NCBI RefSeq assembly: GCF_004348825.1
Contig: NZ_SMJU01000018.1
Span: 45,871-109,870 of the forward strand
DNA length: 64,000 nucleotides
Direction of reading: 5' to 3'
Source: Arundinibacter roseus
GTDB lineage: Bacteria > Bacteroidota > Bacteroidia > Cytophagales > Spirosomataceae
Both the position numbers and the translations under genes were made by a program. The notes under the pieces are model-generated. The model made no database searches. It saw only the letters and a list, made by a program, of their open reading frames with translations, and was not told where the DNA came from. Positions 1 through 10,528 of this stretch are shown here, one piece after another; position 1 is the stretch's first letter; each line of letters starts with the position of its first letter.

Positions 1-606
1 CCGACGCTCAGCTTCTATTGCTTCCAGCCGGTAGGGATCCCCCTTTCTGAGAAGCGTCCCTTTTCCTTGTTTTTGGGTAGTCAGAAAATCCCGGTTGAAA
101 GTATTGATGGTATCTTTTGTAACAAAAGTCAATTCATTTAAAAAATAGCGTGGCTTCACAAATGCTTCGTAGTAGGCTTCTGCCGTACGATTTTTACCTT
201 CGCGCAGCTCCCCCGTAGCAGTCGAGCGAAAGTACCCGTTGTTGTTCATGTAGCCTGTCAAAATTTCACTATTGGCCGATACCACCCGTTGCGAAGCGTA
301 GACCGGCGGCTCTCCGAATTTCTTCCGAAACCAGTTTCTAAACCCTTTTTCTTTCCGGGGCTCGCCCATTACATGGTATAGCCAAACCTTATGAGGAAAA
401 CCAAAAATGGTAGAGTTGGGCGTAGGACGTAGCAAATTTTCCAGTTCATCTTCCAGATCACCCACATCTTTTTTGGCAGAAGAATCCGGAATTACCTTCA
501 CATTTCCGCCCACATACAGACTTTCCCCGGCCGGAACGTATTTGGAAACGGAACATCCGGTGGCAAGCAATCCGGCCAAAACACAATAGATTACGGCTAG
601 TCTCAT
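1..606 (-). CDS. tamL: TamL-like BamA/TamA-family outer membrane lipoprotein (5' part only)
   Basis: Only the N-terminal part (about 200 residues) is present; the gene runs off the left edge. Translation from the ATG at 606 gives a lipoprotein signal peptide with lipobox LLATGC, then a beta-rich region of POTRA type (for example YVPAGESLYVGGNVKV). Its start overlaps the tamB stop codon as ATGA, so the two are translationally coupled. In Bacteroidota a lipid-anchored TamA/BamA homologue (TamL) is encoded next to tamB and inserts outer-membrane proteins or moves lipids. Family assignment rests on the lipobox and the tamB context; the beta-barrel itself is outside the window. Confidence 0.75.
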   Translation of the reverse strand, partial: MRLAVIYCVLAGLLATGCSVSKYVPAGESLYVGGNVKVIPDSSAKKDVGDLEDELENLLRPTPNSTIFGFPHKVWLYHVMGEPRKEKGFRNWFRKKFGEPPVYASQRVVSANSEILTGYMNNNGYFRSTATGELREGKNRTAEAYYEAFVKPRYFLNELTFVTKDTINTFNRDFLTTQKQGKGTLLRKGDPYRLEAIEAERR

Positions 607-3600
607 TCTACTTCTTTTTGAAACAACTCCCTAAACTTGTCATAGTCGAGTGTTACGATAAAACTTAGGCCTGTTTCTACAATAAACCCTTGCAAAACTG
701 CCTGATATTGATTTTTTCGATAGGCCCGGAACAAGTACCGTCCATCCTTGGTAAGTGCGTAGTTAACGGCTACATTGTCAAACAATTCGGTAGAAGAAGC
801 GTCGGAGCCATTGCTGTTTTCCAGTTCAAAATTACGTCCCACCGATACCGTGAGCCGATCGTTTAAAAAGGCTTTGCTCAGGCCTACGTTCAGATCGGTT
901 CGGGCGGCCGAGCCTTCGGCTGTTGAATTAAGATTAAAGTTCACATTTACGCCTTTGATTAAGTCCGAAGCCAGCAAGTTGAGCTGATCGCTCAGCAACT
1001 GACTTACGCTTTGCCGCGCAATTGCCTCCGCACTAACGCCCGAAGTTGAACTACCCGTTGTCTGATCGGTGATGAAACGATTCAGAACCAGGAGCGCAAA
1101 TACCTGTTTATTAAGTTCAGCCGTGTTGTTGCGCAGGTTGGTCAATACGTTGCTGCGTTCCACCCGTTGGGCATCGTCTTCGCCTAAACGCTCAGAAACT
1201 TCAATGTCGAAGGACACGACGGGACTACTCAAATTCCCGTTGATTTTGAGTAGTACATTCAGCGGAATTTTTCCCAAATCAGTCTGCGTAGCATCAAGGG
1301 CTACCAAATCGGCATTAACAGCATATACAGCCGTAATATCGACCTGTGCTTCCAGCGGATCTCCTGTCCAGAGAATTTGACTTCCTTTCTGAATCGTAAA
1401 CTGTTTTTTCAACACCTCAAAAGTCAGGTCATAAGAGCCTTCGGTGAGCTCGTAAAGTCCCAGCAGATAGAGCTGTCCGTTTGGCGCAATACCTGCGTTT
1501 AGCTGAGCGTTTCCTTTGACCTTGATATTATCTCCATTGAGTTCATCAATCACAATCGTTAGCTGCGATTCGTCATCAGCTTCAATGTTCAGGGAAAGTT
1601 CGGAAGCAAAATCGACTCGTAAACTGGATTCAATGTCACTGCTATCGACGGTTGCCACAGCGCTGGAATCGCTCATGTCTACAAACTGCACGATGCCTTC
1701 GGTAGAACCTGCGCCCTGCGCATCATCCGGCAAAAGCACCGTTATATCGCTTCCGGGCCGAAGTTTGATGGTTCCGTCAATAATTGACTCTGCACCCTTT
1801 CCTTTGACATTCAGGACCATATCAATAATACCTTTGCCGTAGAAGTAGTCGTTGTCTTTTCGGCTGGCATTGAGCACCGTAAAATCGTTGGCACGCATGC
1901 TCAAATCGTAGCCCACATCGGGCAGCGTAGCGATAGAAACGTTGCCATTGATTTCCAGTTTTTGATTCAGCGTATCCTGTATAGTAAAGGAATTAAACAA
2001 AATTCGCTGCCGGTCGAAAGTAATCGCCTGATCGTTGAGCCGGTAGCGGGCACCGAGCTGCGTCACGTCAAAAGCCACGCTGTCAAATCGCAATGCGCCG
2101 TTTAAAATGGGGCTTTCAGCAGTTCCGTCCAGCGAAGTTTTGCCGGTAAGATTTCCGCGTGCGTTGCGCAATTCACCGAAGCTGAATGCCTCGATCGTAC
2201 GGGCACTGAGTTTGGCTATATCAAGATCAAAATCAAGGGACGTTTCTCCATTGGTGATATAGTCTCCGGTCAATTTCAGATCATTCAGGTCGCTGATAAG
2301 ATTTACATCCAAAGAAATACGGTTAGCTTTTTCGTTGGTGGCGTCAAGGTTTACATCACCAATCGGGATGTTGGTAACTGTCAGGTTTTTTATGTGTAAA
2401 TCGCCGGTAAAGGATGGCGTTTCCATATAATTTCTTAGTTCAATATCGCCGTCCAGCTTACCATCGGCCAGCGTAGAATCGCGCGTTACCAGGGCTATGA
2501 ACTGCCCAATGCCGACACTATCCACACTAATTTTCAGCGGGCCGTTGGGTTGCTCGGTTTGTGATTGAACCAAAATACTTTGTCCCTCCCGATTAATACC
2601 AAAATTCTGAATCAGAATGCCCGCAGGCGAATACTGAACATAGCCTGCCGAATCAGTCTGCCAGATGCGATAGTCGAGTTCCAGCGGGTCTCTCAGCGAA
2701 AAACGATAGGCGTTGTCGACCTGCGCCAGGCGCATGCCCACGGTATGTTGTGGATTATCGACGGAGTCTCTGACCAGCAGCGTGAGCAGCGCCGTATTGT
2801 TGGCCACAGTACCATCAATAGAAGCATTTCTGACCCGAAATGCCGCTGATTCTACCTTTTCAACCTGCCCGGAAACGGTAGCTTCCTGTCCCAGCCCAAC
2901 GAGATTTAACCGTGCGTTGTCAGTCCTTATGCTATCGTATTCAAGCAACGGTACGCTCAGTGTTGCCAGCAAACTACTATCAGCGTCGCTATCAATTCTG
3001 GCGTTCAGGCGGACGGTATCCATACGCATAAGCGCCGGCACAAACTGCTGAATGAGCGGATGATTGGCCAAACGAATATCTACGGAAAGCTCGTAAGGCG
3101 TGGGCGCCGGAGCAAACAGGCTGTCGGGGAGCGTGAAATAAGTGTTCAGTTCTGAGAGAACGATGTCGCCCAAATGTTCATAATCAAAGGTGCCTGCAAC
3201 GGTAGCTTTTAGGAACGGCGATTCGACACGGGCGGTTTTTATGGAATTTTCGCTGCTCAGCTCCACTACTGCACTATCGATCCGAACAGGCTCACCGGTG
3301 GTGGTCATTACCAAATCTCGGATTGATACGGTGCCCAGCGGATTTGCTGGATCCGTTGATGTCATATTGGCATCAATAGCACCCGAAAGGCTTAGCTCTT
3401 CTGCATAAAGATTTAATGCTTTTAAATCAAGTTTCTGAATAGTGCCCGAAGCTGTTACGGTTGGAAATTCAGGATTTAAATCGACTTGCGCGTTGAGCGC
3501 CAAATCGACATTTGGGTCCGTAATTCCTGCTTTAAAATCGCCTCTTCCGTTTTCCAGCGTTCCGGTCAGATTAAGGTCCTGGTACGTATAGCCTTTCACA

Positions 3601-5546
3601 GAAGCGCTTTGCACAGTTCCATTGATGCGAGTTTGCATCGTTTTGGGATCGTAGCCCTGCCCGTCGACGTCGGCCCGAAGACTTAGTTTCCCCAGCTCTT
3701 CGGGAGGCTGTTTGAGAAATTTCCCCAAATCAAATTCTTCCAGGCTCAGCTGTCCATTGTACATAGCCCGCACTGAATCCGTGGCATTTTTGATAGCACC
3801 ATCAAAGCTTGCGTTACCCAGGGAAGTTTCGATCACGGCATCCATCGTCAGGTCTTCCAGTGTTCCGTTTAGTTTTCCACGCAAGGCAAGGCGCTCAGGA
3901 AGTTCGATAGAAGACGGCAGCGAACTATCCGGCAAAATTTTCATAAGGTCCTGTCGGGTCGTAGAAAATTCACCCAAATCAATTTCCATAGCCAACCGAT
4001 CCGTGTCCGGTAGTCCGCGAATGCGGCCCGTGGTACGTAGAATCGTGCCATCAAGCGTACTGAAATTTGCCTGTTTGATTTGTAAATTATTGACAGTCCC
4101 CGTAATCAGCGCATCACCTTTGAGTACACCCTCTGGATTTTTGCTAAAAGGCGGGGTGTCCTTTAAATCCGGAACGAGCAAGAGTACATCACGAAACGCC
4201 AACTGACTGGATTTGAGGCGTACCGACACGCCTACCTGTCCGAGTTGCTCGGTAAGTTGTTCCTGATTTTTGTAGCGAAGCACAAGCTCATCCTGCAAAA
4301 CGGTAGAAGGAGTTTTGAGATAAAAATTGCGCAGATAGGTTTGGGTGGAGGCATAGGCAAAATCTGCCTTTGCCTGCTGCAACACAAAACCACTTTTTTC
4401 GCGGAAAGCGGCTCGTTCCAGCGATCCGGCGATGCTGTCTGTACTGAAAATAAAGTTGGTTAAATCTGCCGTAAGACCAGTAATTCCCAGGTGAGCATAG
4501 TCCATTCCTCTCGGAATTTTTGCTTCATTCTGATCGTCGTAGGCGGCGTTTACATCCGTCAACTTCAAACTCCCGACCCGAATCGTCCATCCGGGCGACG
4601 CTTCGCCGGGCGACGCTTCGCCGGAAGTTGATGGTTCATTTTTAGATACAACTTTGGCTCTTTTGGCAAATTCAACGGTAGCCGAAGTCTTTTCCAGATT
4701 TACGGTATTTACCGTGATTTGCTGACTATTCACAAATACCTGTTCCAGCTTTCCATTGAGACGACCCAACTGAACCGCGCTCGAAAGTCCCAAAACATCA
4801 TCGACAAACGTCAATCCAAAATCACGAATATCTACATCGCCTACGTTTACATCGAGTGTATCTGCGACATTTTGAGCGGTAGCTGTGGATGATGAAGGCG
4901 TGGCCGCAACCAACGGCGCATACATTTTCAGATTTGCACGAACGCCCGTCAAAACGGTCCGTTGGGGATGGTAGCGGGAATAGGAAGGATTGAAAGCACT
5001 GAAAAGAACTTCACCCGAAGGAATTCGGATTTCGGCATCCGTACCCGAAACAACATCCTGATAACTTACATGGACACGTTTGAGTGATATTTTATCCAAC
5101 CGCATGTCGAGTGGAGCAAACGCCGTGTCTTCCGGCACGGGTTCTTTACTGGCAAAAGCATCTACGATGAATTGATAATTAAACACCGTATCCGGCAGCG
5201 TTCGGCTCACGTTTGCCCGCAGACCTTCGGCCTCAATTTCGTTAATCCCAATGTTGCCTTTGATCAGGCTGAACATATCAATGTTTACGTACAGCCGATC
5301 TCCGGCTACAAGAGTATCGCCGGCTTTATCTTCAATGTAAACGCCTTCCAGAGCCACCCAATCGGGAATACTCAGGCGGATGGCCTTAATATCAATGCGT
5401 GTATCAAGTTTTTTGCGCAGGTAAGCAGTCGCCTGTTTCGTAAGGAAATTTTGCCCGGCCGGAGTTTCGAGTGCCCAAAACACTCCCCCAATCAGCAAAA
5501 AGAGCACCAGAAAGATGATAGCCAATACGGTTACTGCTTTCCTCAT
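603..5546 (-). CDS. tamB: Translocation/assembly module protein TamB (AsmA-like, DUF490)
   Basis: A protein of 1647 residues with one N-terminal membrane anchor (about residues 5-27), a very long repetitive beta-strand region typical of bridge-like AsmA proteins, and a C-terminal TamB domain (about 1250-1640). TamB spans the periplasm and works with TamA/TamL in outer-membrane assembly or phospholipid transport. The length fits the family and the ATG at 5546 is directly followed by the anchor. The tamL start overlaps its stop. A short tandem repeat (GEASPGEASP, near 4590-4625) sits in a linker and looks recently duplicated. Confidence 0.88.
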   Translation of the reverse strand: MRKAVTVLAIIFLVLFLLIGGVFWALETPAGQNFLTKQATAYLRKKLDTRIDIKAIRLSIPDWVALEGVYIEDKAGDTLVAGDRLYVNIDMFSLIKGNIGINEIEAEGLRANVSRTLPDTVFNYQFIVDAFASKEPVPEDTAFAPLDMRLDKISLKRVHVSYQDVVSGTDAEIRIPSGEVLFSAFNPSYSRYHPQRTVLTGVRANLKMYAPLVAATPSSSTATAQNVADTLDVNVGDVDIRDFGLTFVDDVLGLSSAVQLGRLNGKLEQVFVNSQQITVNTVNLEKTSATVEFAKRAKVVSKNEPSTSGEASPGEASPGWTIRVGSLKLTDVNAAYDDQNEAKIPRGMDYAHLGITGLTADLTNFIFSTDSIAGSLERAAFREKSGFVLQQAKADFAYASTQTYLRNFYLKTPSTVLQDELVLRYKNQEQLTEQLGQVGVSVRLKSSQLAFRDVLLLVPDLKDTPPFSKNPEGVLKGDALITGTVNNLQIKQANFSTLDGTILRTTGRIRGLPDTDRLAMEIDLGEFSTTRQDLMKILPDSSLPSSIELPERLALRGKLNGTLEDLTMDAVIETSLGNASFDGAIKNATDSVRAMYNGQLSLEEFDLGKFLKQPPEELGKLSLRADVDGQGYDPKTMQTRINGTVQSASVKGYTYQDLNLTGTLENGRGDFKAGITDPNVDLALNAQVDLNPEFPTVTASGTIQKLDLKALNLYAEELSLSGAIDANMTSTDPANPLGTVSIRDLVMTTTGEPVRIDSAVVELSSENSIKTARVESPFLKATVAGTFDYEHLGDIVLSELNTYFTLPDSLFAPAPTPYELSVDIRLANHPLIQQFVPALMRMDTVRLNARIDSDADSSLLATLSVPLLEYDSIRTDNARLNLVGLGQEATVSGQVEKVESAAFRVRNASIDGTVANNTALLTLLVRDSVDNPQHTVGMRLAQVDNAYRFSLRDPLELDYRIWQTDSAGYVQYSPAGILIQNFGINREGQSILVQSQTEQPNGPLKISVDSVGIGQFIALVTRDSTLADGKLDGDIELRNYMETPSFTGDLHIKNLTVTNIPIGDVNLDATNEKANRISLDVNLISDLNDLKLTGDYITNGETSLDFDLDIAKLSARTIEAFSFGELRNARGNLTGKTSLDGTAESPILNGALRFDSVAFDVTQLGARYRLNDQAITFDRQRILFNSFTIQDTLNQKLEINGNVSIATLPDVGYDLSMRANDFTVLNASRKDNDYFYGKGIIDMVLNVKGKGAESIIDGTIKLRPGSDITVLLPDDAQGAGSTEGIVQFVDMSDSSAVATVDSSDIESSLRVDFASELSLNIEADDESQLTIVIDELNGDNIKVKGNAQLNAGIAPNGQLYLLGLYELTEGSYDLTFEVLKKQFTIQKGSQILWTGDPLEAQVDITAVYAVNADLVALDATQTDLGKIPLNVLLKINGNLSSPVVSFDIEVSERLGEDDAQRVERSNVLTNLRNNTAELNKQVFALLVLNRFITDQTTGSSTSGVSAEAIARQSVSQLLSDQLNLLASDLIKGVNVNFNLNSTAEGSAARTDLNVGLSKAFLNDRLTVSVGRNFELENSNGSDASSTELFDNVAVNYALTKDGRYLFRAYRKNQYQAVLQGFIVETGLSFIVTLDYDKFRELFQKEVE

Positions 5547-5640
5547 AAAGAGACGCTTGTCAAAAAGACCTTAGGAATAATTTTACCTACTCCTGAATGA
5601 TGCTGGTTTAAAAATGAGATTTCTCTGTTCGGGTAATTCG

Positions 5641-5670
5641 TTTTGCCGGCAGAAAATCCCACCGGCAAAA
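5641..5670 (-). terminator. Inverted repeat between the LolA-like gene and tamB
   Basis: TTTTGCCGG and CCGGCAAAA form a 9-bp stem with a 12-base loop just after the stop of the minus-strand gene at 5679. There is no long T-run, so it is a weak terminator at best. Confidence 0.4.
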
Positions 5671-5678
5671 TCAAGATT

Positions 5679-6410
5679 TTATCTCTTAAAAACTTCGGGC
5701 TTAATAGCTTCATTTACTGCAAGCTCGGAAGTAATAGTTACTTTGGATTTATCCTTGCTTGATGTTTCAGTGATGGATGAAGGGTACAAAATGCCGTATT
5801 TGGATTTGACATATTTGCTGTAATCCCGCGTAATTACTTCCGTACCCTGCGTTGCTTTTTCACGGATCAGCAAGCCCGAACCTACGCCAAAATGAAGATT
5901 ATATTTTACACCTTTCCCCTGTAATTCAACGTGATATACACTTGTAGTATCGATTTTCTCCGTACCAACCAACGTACCTACAAGACCACGGGTTTTGAAA
6001 TCAATGAATGGTGCCAGCAGATCATACATTTCCATGCGCAGGTTGCCCTGCTCGGCCTGACTCAGATCTTTCACTTGGTATTTGGTAACTTTATCAGAGC
6101 TTCCGAGCGGAATTTTTAGCCATCCTTCATTCCCTTTCACAGCGTAAACAAAGTCACGTTTCAAAATAATTTTAGACTTACTAATGGCTTTCTCCGGCAT
6201 AGAGACATAGATTTCTGCATCATAATCTGCAGCAGAACCTGATTTATAGGAGCGTTTGATCGTATAGGTTTTGAGTCCATCCCAAAGTGCTTTTCCGCCG
6301 GTGGCTTCGTAGTAGCGGGCAAACACCGAATCGACAGGCATGGGTTTTTGAGCAAAGGAGCTAACTACTACGGCTAAAATGAGACTACAAACAATGAGGA
6401 GCTTTTTCAT
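5679..6410 (-). CDS. Secreted LolA-like / outer membrane lipoprotein-sorting-like protein
   Basis: 243 residues with a clear signal peptide (MKKLLIVCSLILAVVVSSFA, cleavage near AQK). The mature part looks like the LolA/LolB fold used for lipoprotein-sorting-like proteins in Bacteroidota: an N-terminal helix (VDSVFARYYEATGGKALWDG) followed by strands of the type YDAEIYVSMPEKAISKS and a C-terminal YPSSITE strand. Probably periplasmic; the cargo is unknown. It lies 132 bases upstream of tamB on the same strand, so a role in envelope maintenance is plausible but only inferred. Confidence 0.65.
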   Translation of the reverse strand: MKKLLIVCSLILAVVVSSFAQKPMPVDSVFARYYEATGGKALWDGLKTYTIKRSYKSGSAADYDAEIYVSMPEKAISKSKIILKRDFVYAVKGNEGWLKIPLGSSDKVTKYQVKDLSQAEQGNLRMEMYDLLAPFIDFKTRGLVGTLVGTEKIDTTSVYHVELQGKGVKYNLHFGVGSGLLIREKATQGTEVITRDYSKYVKSKYGILYPSSITETSSKDKSKVTITSELAVNEAIKPEVFKR

Positions 6411-6644
6411 GGTATTTTAAAGTATAATGAATAAAAGAAGTAAGGGCTTGACGCTTTTTTAATGAAACGCTAATTTTCAACAGAATAGTCGTTTTTTGCA
6501 AATTTCCTTTCTGATTGTTTAAACTATTTAAGTATTACAAAAACTGTTCCAGCGTCTGAAACTTGATTTTTGACTGACAACCGCCTCCCGTTTCTATGGA
6601 TAAAAAAGGCTATTTTTACACAAGAACTTCATCAATTTAATCCT

Positions 6645-8018
6645 ATGAACTACTATAAATCAATCATTGACACCATTGGAAATACTCCGTTGGTGCGGCT
6701 CAACCTAGTCAATAAAGGTATAAAAGGCACAATCCTCGTGAAGGTTGAATACTTCAATCCCGGCAATTCGGTCAAAGATCGGATGGCGATTCGGATGGTA
6801 GAAGACGCCGAAAGAGACGGCAGCCTTAAACCCGGCGGCACGATCATCGAAGGCACGAGCGGAAACACCGGCATGGGCCTTGCCCTGACGGCTATTGCCA
6901 AAGGTTACTCCTGTGTTTTTACAATGGCCGATAAGCAATCGCAGGAAAAAATTGACATTCTGAGAGCCGTAGGTGCCGAGGTAGTTGTGTGCCCAACCAA
7001 CGTACTGCCCGACGATCCTCGCAGCTACTATTCGGTGGCTAAGCGTCTCAACCGGGATATTCCAAACTCTTTTTATCCCAATCAGTACGACAACCCGTCC
7101 AATTCACTGGCACATTATGAAACAACCGGGCCCGAAATCTGGGATCAAACCAAGGGGAAAATCACGCATTTTGCCGCAGGCGTAGGGACGGGCGGAACAA
7201 TGAGCGGCATCGGAAAATTTCTGAAAGAACAGAAGTCCGAGGTCGTTACGGTAGGCATTGACACCTACGGTTCAGTTTTTAAAAAATATAAGGAAACTGG
7301 AATTTTTGACGAAAAAGAGGTTTTCCCTTATCTCACCGAAGGAATCGGAGAAGATATTTTACCTGAAAATGTCGATTTTTCAGTCATAGATCATTTTGTA
7401 AAAGTTACTGATAAAGACGCAGCCATTATGGCTCGCCGACTTGCCCGCGAAGAGGGACTTTTTGTGGGTTGGAGCTGCGGTTCGGCGGTGCATGGAGCGC
7501 TGGAATACGCCAGAACTACCCTCACGGAAGACGATGTGATGGTGATCATTTTACCAGACCACGGCACCCGCTACCTGAACAAAATCTATAATGATACCTG
7601 GATGAAAGATCATGGGTTTCTGGAACGAACCTACGCAACGGCCCGAGATATTGTGCATCGAAAAAATGGGCTATCGCTCCTGCTGACTGTTACGCCCGAT
7701 ACGCGGGTAGCGGAAGCCATCCGGCTTTTGAATCGGGAAAGTATTTCGCAGATTCCGGTGATGGATGCCGAAGGCGAGGTAGTGGGCAGTCTGACGGATT
7801 CGGTCATTTTGCACCGACTAATAGAAAATCCCGAGGTGAGTACGCAACTCGTGGCCGATGTGATGGATAAGCCGTTCAAATTTGTAGCGCTTGATAGCAC
7901 GGTTGATACACTTTCGTCGCTTATTGACCGGGAAAATAAAGCGTTGCTCGTTCGGGACGAAGGCAATCAGGTACATATCATCACGCAGGCAGATTTGCTC
8001 GCGGCTATGACTACTTAG
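6645..8018 (+). CDS. cbs: Cystathionine beta-synthase (PLP domain plus CBS pair)
   Basis: 457 residues. The fold-type II PLP domain (about 1-325) has the PLP lysine in NPGNSVKDRM (K44) and the phosphate-binding loop GTSGNTG. Two CBS domains follow (about 335-457; SISQIPVMD and ENKALLV). It should condense serine or O-acetylserine with homocysteine or sulfide, in the cytoplasm, within transsulfuration. The ATG at 6645 is preferred because family members begin MxYYxSIIDTIGNTPLV; an upstream in-frame extension to 6570 adds unconserved residues. The distinction between cystathionine beta-synthase and cysteine synthase with CBS domains cannot be settled here. Confidence 0.82.
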   Translation: MNYYKSIIDTIGNTPLVRLNLVNKGIKGTILVKVEYFNPGNSVKDRMAIRMVEDAERDGSLKPGGTIIEGTSGNTGMGLALTAIAKGYSCVFTMADKQSQEKIDILRAVGAEVVVCPTNVLPDDPRSYYSVAKRLNRDIPNSFYPNQYDNPSNSLAHYETTGPEIWDQTKGKITHFAAGVGTGGTMSGIGKFLKEQKSEVVTVGIDTYGSVFKKYKETGIFDEKEVFPYLTEGIGEDILPENVDFSVIDHFVKVTDKDAAIMARRLAREEGLFVGWSCGSAVHGALEYARTTLTEDDVMVIILPDHGTRYLNKIYNDTWMKDHGFLERTYATARDIVHRKNGLSLLLTVTPDTRVAEAIRLLNRESISQIPVMDAEGEVVGSLTDSVILHRLIENPEVSTQLVADVMDKPFKFVALDSTVDTLSSLIDRENKALLVRDEGNQVHIITQADLLAAMTT

Positions 8019-8047
8019 ACTGAATCTGAAAGCTGAAATGGAAAATT

Positions 8048-8080
8048 AAAGGGATAAGGTTTTTGAAACCTTATCCCTTT
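8048..8080. terminator. Bidirectional terminator between cbs and the TonB-type receptor
   Basis: AAAGGGATAAGGTTT and its perfect complement form a 15-bp stem with a TTG loop. A-rich and T-rich flanks on both sides fit use by both convergent genes. Confidence 0.85.
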
Positions 8081-8095
8081 TTATAAACAGAGAAA

Positions 8096-10528
8096 CTAAG
8101 CGTCGGAACCTTCTCCACCTGAGCCGGAGATTTTTCCAAAACGATAGTGGAACGTTACCCCCAAATAGCGGTTGGTTCGTTGCCAAAGCGAGTTTTGAAC
8201 AAAGCTGTCGGTGCTTACTTCGCTTTTATACATTCGCGACAGAAGCAAATCCTGCACATTGAAGGACAGCGTTCCTTTGCGCTCAAAGAAATCTTTACGT
8301 AAGCCCATATTGGCCACAAACACACCCTGCCGCGTGCCTTGGGCAATAGCCCGGGGGCCGTCGTAGGTCAGGTAGGCAGAGGCTCGAAGCGCGAGGGGAA
8401 GTTCAAGAAATGCGTTGAGATTGCCCGAATAACTCCAAATCTGATTGTTAATATTCGCTGCTACCGACACTACTTCACTTCTAAATACCCGTCCGCTCGC
8501 GTTGAGTTTTAATTTTTCACCTACTTTCTTAGAAACGTCGGTTTCAAAACCATAGGACAATTCACGGCCCACGTTGTCAAACCTTGAATACGAAATACCG
8601 GCGTCGTCAATGGTGCGAATGCGGGTAATAGAGTTGTTGGAATAATCCAGAAAAAGCGAGGGTCCCCAGCCGCCTTCCTGCTTGTACTGTGAATAGCCCA
8701 CTTCGGCTTTGTGGGTAAACTCCGGTGTCAGATTTGGGTTTCCTTCCCGAATGTTGCGCGGGTCCGAAATATCTGTGAACGGATTGAGCATATCGGCCTG
8801 CGGGCGTTGTACCCGGCGGCTGTAATTAAGCTTAATCTGCGTTTCTTCGTCGAGCATGCGGGTGATAGCGAGCGAAGGAACCAACATCAGAAAGTGCGCC
8901 GAAAAGGCTGGCTGACGAATACTTTGGTCGATGTTTTGCGTGGCATCGGTCAGGCGCAAACCTCCGCGAATTCCCCACGCGTCCGACTTTTGGGAAAAAG
9001 TCATGTAACCCGTATGAATGGCATCCGAGTAGCCAAATTCGTTGCTTACGTCTTCATCAAACTCATAAACTTCTGTTTCCAGATCGTACAGAAAAAAAGA
9101 ATTGGTGCTTGTCCGGCGGTTCAGGCGGGTGCGCACGCCCACTTCCAAAGTAGAGTTGACCGTGATGGGCCAGGTATAATCCGTATCCAGAAACAGGCTT
9201 TTGCGGTCGCTGTTGCGCAGGTTGCGCTGACGACGCACAAGCGCAGGAAAATCGCTCGTCTGATCAAACTCTGATTCGCCTTCGGAGTCACCTTCGGAAT
9301 AGTTAGCCGTGAACGTAAAAACCTGCCGCTCTTTATCGAACGTTTTGCGGTAATCCAGATTCATGTTGATATTATCGCCGGAGGAAGTTCCGTTGGTGTA
9401 GCGGTCAAACTGTTCGAGCTGTGCTCCTGACTCTGAACGGGTTTCGTTGAAATTCCCGTTTTGGTTCAGGCCTTTGTCTTCGGAATAATTCAGCGTAAGA
9501 CCCAGCGTATTTTTTTCATTAAATTCATAATTTACCCCCAAACGGCCAAACAGATTTGTGTTTCGGTCTTTTCCGGTTCCATTTTGCGTAAAAAAAGTGG
9601 AAGTATCTCCCGGAAAATTTTCCCGATTCAATTCCCGCCGAAAGTACCATTGCCGGCTCTGCGCGCTGCCCGAAGCCCGAAGAGCCCATTTACCGGTTTT
9701 GTAGCTGATGTAACCGGAGCCGTTGTTGTTTTGGAACGTACCCAACGATGCCCGTACGCTCCCGCTAGTACCCCGAATATTGGTTTTTTTAGTAATAATG
9801 TCAATCACACCCGAAGCGCCTTCGCCTTCATATTTAGCGGAGGGCGTAGTCATAACCTCAATCCGTTCAATCAACTCAGCCGGAAACGATTGCAGCACGG
9901 TAGCCACATCGTTGCCATACAACGTCGAAGGCTTCCCGTCGATGAGCACCACTACGCTGCCTTTGCCACGGACCATCGGAGTTCCGTTTTCGTCCAATGA
10001 AACCGACGGCACTTTTTCCAGCAATTCACTTACGTTGCTGCTTGTGGCCAACAGGTCTTTTCCGACGTTGACAATCTTTTTGTCAATGTCAGAAACAATC
10101 ATGGTTTTCTCGGCCCGAATCACCACTTCGTTCAGATCCTGCGAAGTGGAAGATAGGCGTATAATACCTAAATCGGTAGTAGTTACTTCGGTAGGCATCG
10201 TGACGTTTGGCACAAAAAGGGTGGTATAGCCCAGCAGAGTAATGCGAAGCAAGTAGTTGCCCGGTGCTACATTTGCCAACAGAAAAACACCGTTTTCATC
10301 AGCCGCCACGCCACTGACAACCGTGGAATCCAGGTTCATGAGGGCTACGGTAGCAAATGCTGCCGGGTTTTCATCGGCCGCATCCAGTATTTTTCCAAGT
10401 ATCTCGCCCCGGTCTTTGGGAACTGTCAGATGCGTTTCCAAAAGAGTTTCTGCTGCATTTGTTCCACCGTGCACCGGAAGACTCAGCAATCCGGCAAGAC
10501 ACCCGGCTACTATCATCACATTTCTCAC
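8096..10528 (-). CDS. TonB-dependent receptor-like outer membrane beta-barrel protein
   Basis: 810 residues: signal peptide, a carboxypeptidase-regulatory-like domain (about 35-125, GEILGKILDAADENPAAFATVALMN region), a plug domain (about 130-245, VRGKGSVVVLIDGKPS) and a long C-terminal barrel (about 250-810) resembling OMP_b-brl_3. It ends in a barrel strand followed by a short Gly/Ser tail. No SusD partner is adjacent, so it is not a classic glycan-uptake pair; substrate unknown. The start used here is a GTG at 10528 (keeps Arg2 of the signal peptide); an ATG at 10516 is the alternative. Confidence 0.82.
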   Translation of the reverse strand: MRNVMIVAGCLAGLLSLPVHGGTNAAETLLETHLTVPKDRGEILGKILDAADENPAAFATVALMNLDSTVVSGVAADENGVFLLANVAPGNYLLRITLLGYTTLFVPNVTMPTEVTTTDLGIIRLSSTSQDLNEVVIRAEKTMIVSDIDKKIVNVGKDLLATSSNVSELLEKVPSVSLDENGTPMVRGKGSVVVLIDGKPSTLYGNDVATVLQSFPAELIERIEVMTTPSAKYEGEGASGVIDIITKKTNIRGTSGSVRASLGTFQNNNGSGYISYKTGKWALRASGSAQSRQWYFRRELNRENFPGDTSTFFTQNGTGKDRNTNLFGRLGVNYEFNEKNTLGLTLNYSEDKGLNQNGNFNETRSESGAQLEQFDRYTNGTSSGDNINMNLDYRKTFDKERQVFTFTANYSEGDSEGESEFDQTSDFPALVRRQRNLRNSDRKSLFLDTDYTWPITVNSTLEVGVRTRLNRRTSTNSFFLYDLETEVYEFDEDVSNEFGYSDAIHTGYMTFSQKSDAWGIRGGLRLTDATQNIDQSIRQPAFSAHFLMLVPSLAITRMLDEETQIKLNYSRRVQRPQADMLNPFTDISDPRNIREGNPNLTPEFTHKAEVGYSQYKQEGGWGPSLFLDYSNNSITRIRTIDDAGISYSRFDNVGRELSYGFETDVSKKVGEKLKLNASGRVFRSEVVSVAANINNQIWSYSGNLNAFLELPLALRASAYLTYDGPRAIAQGTRQGVFVANMGLRKDFFERKGTLSFNVQDLLLSRMYKSEVSTDSFVQNSLWQRTNRYLGVTFHYRFGKISGSGGEGSDA

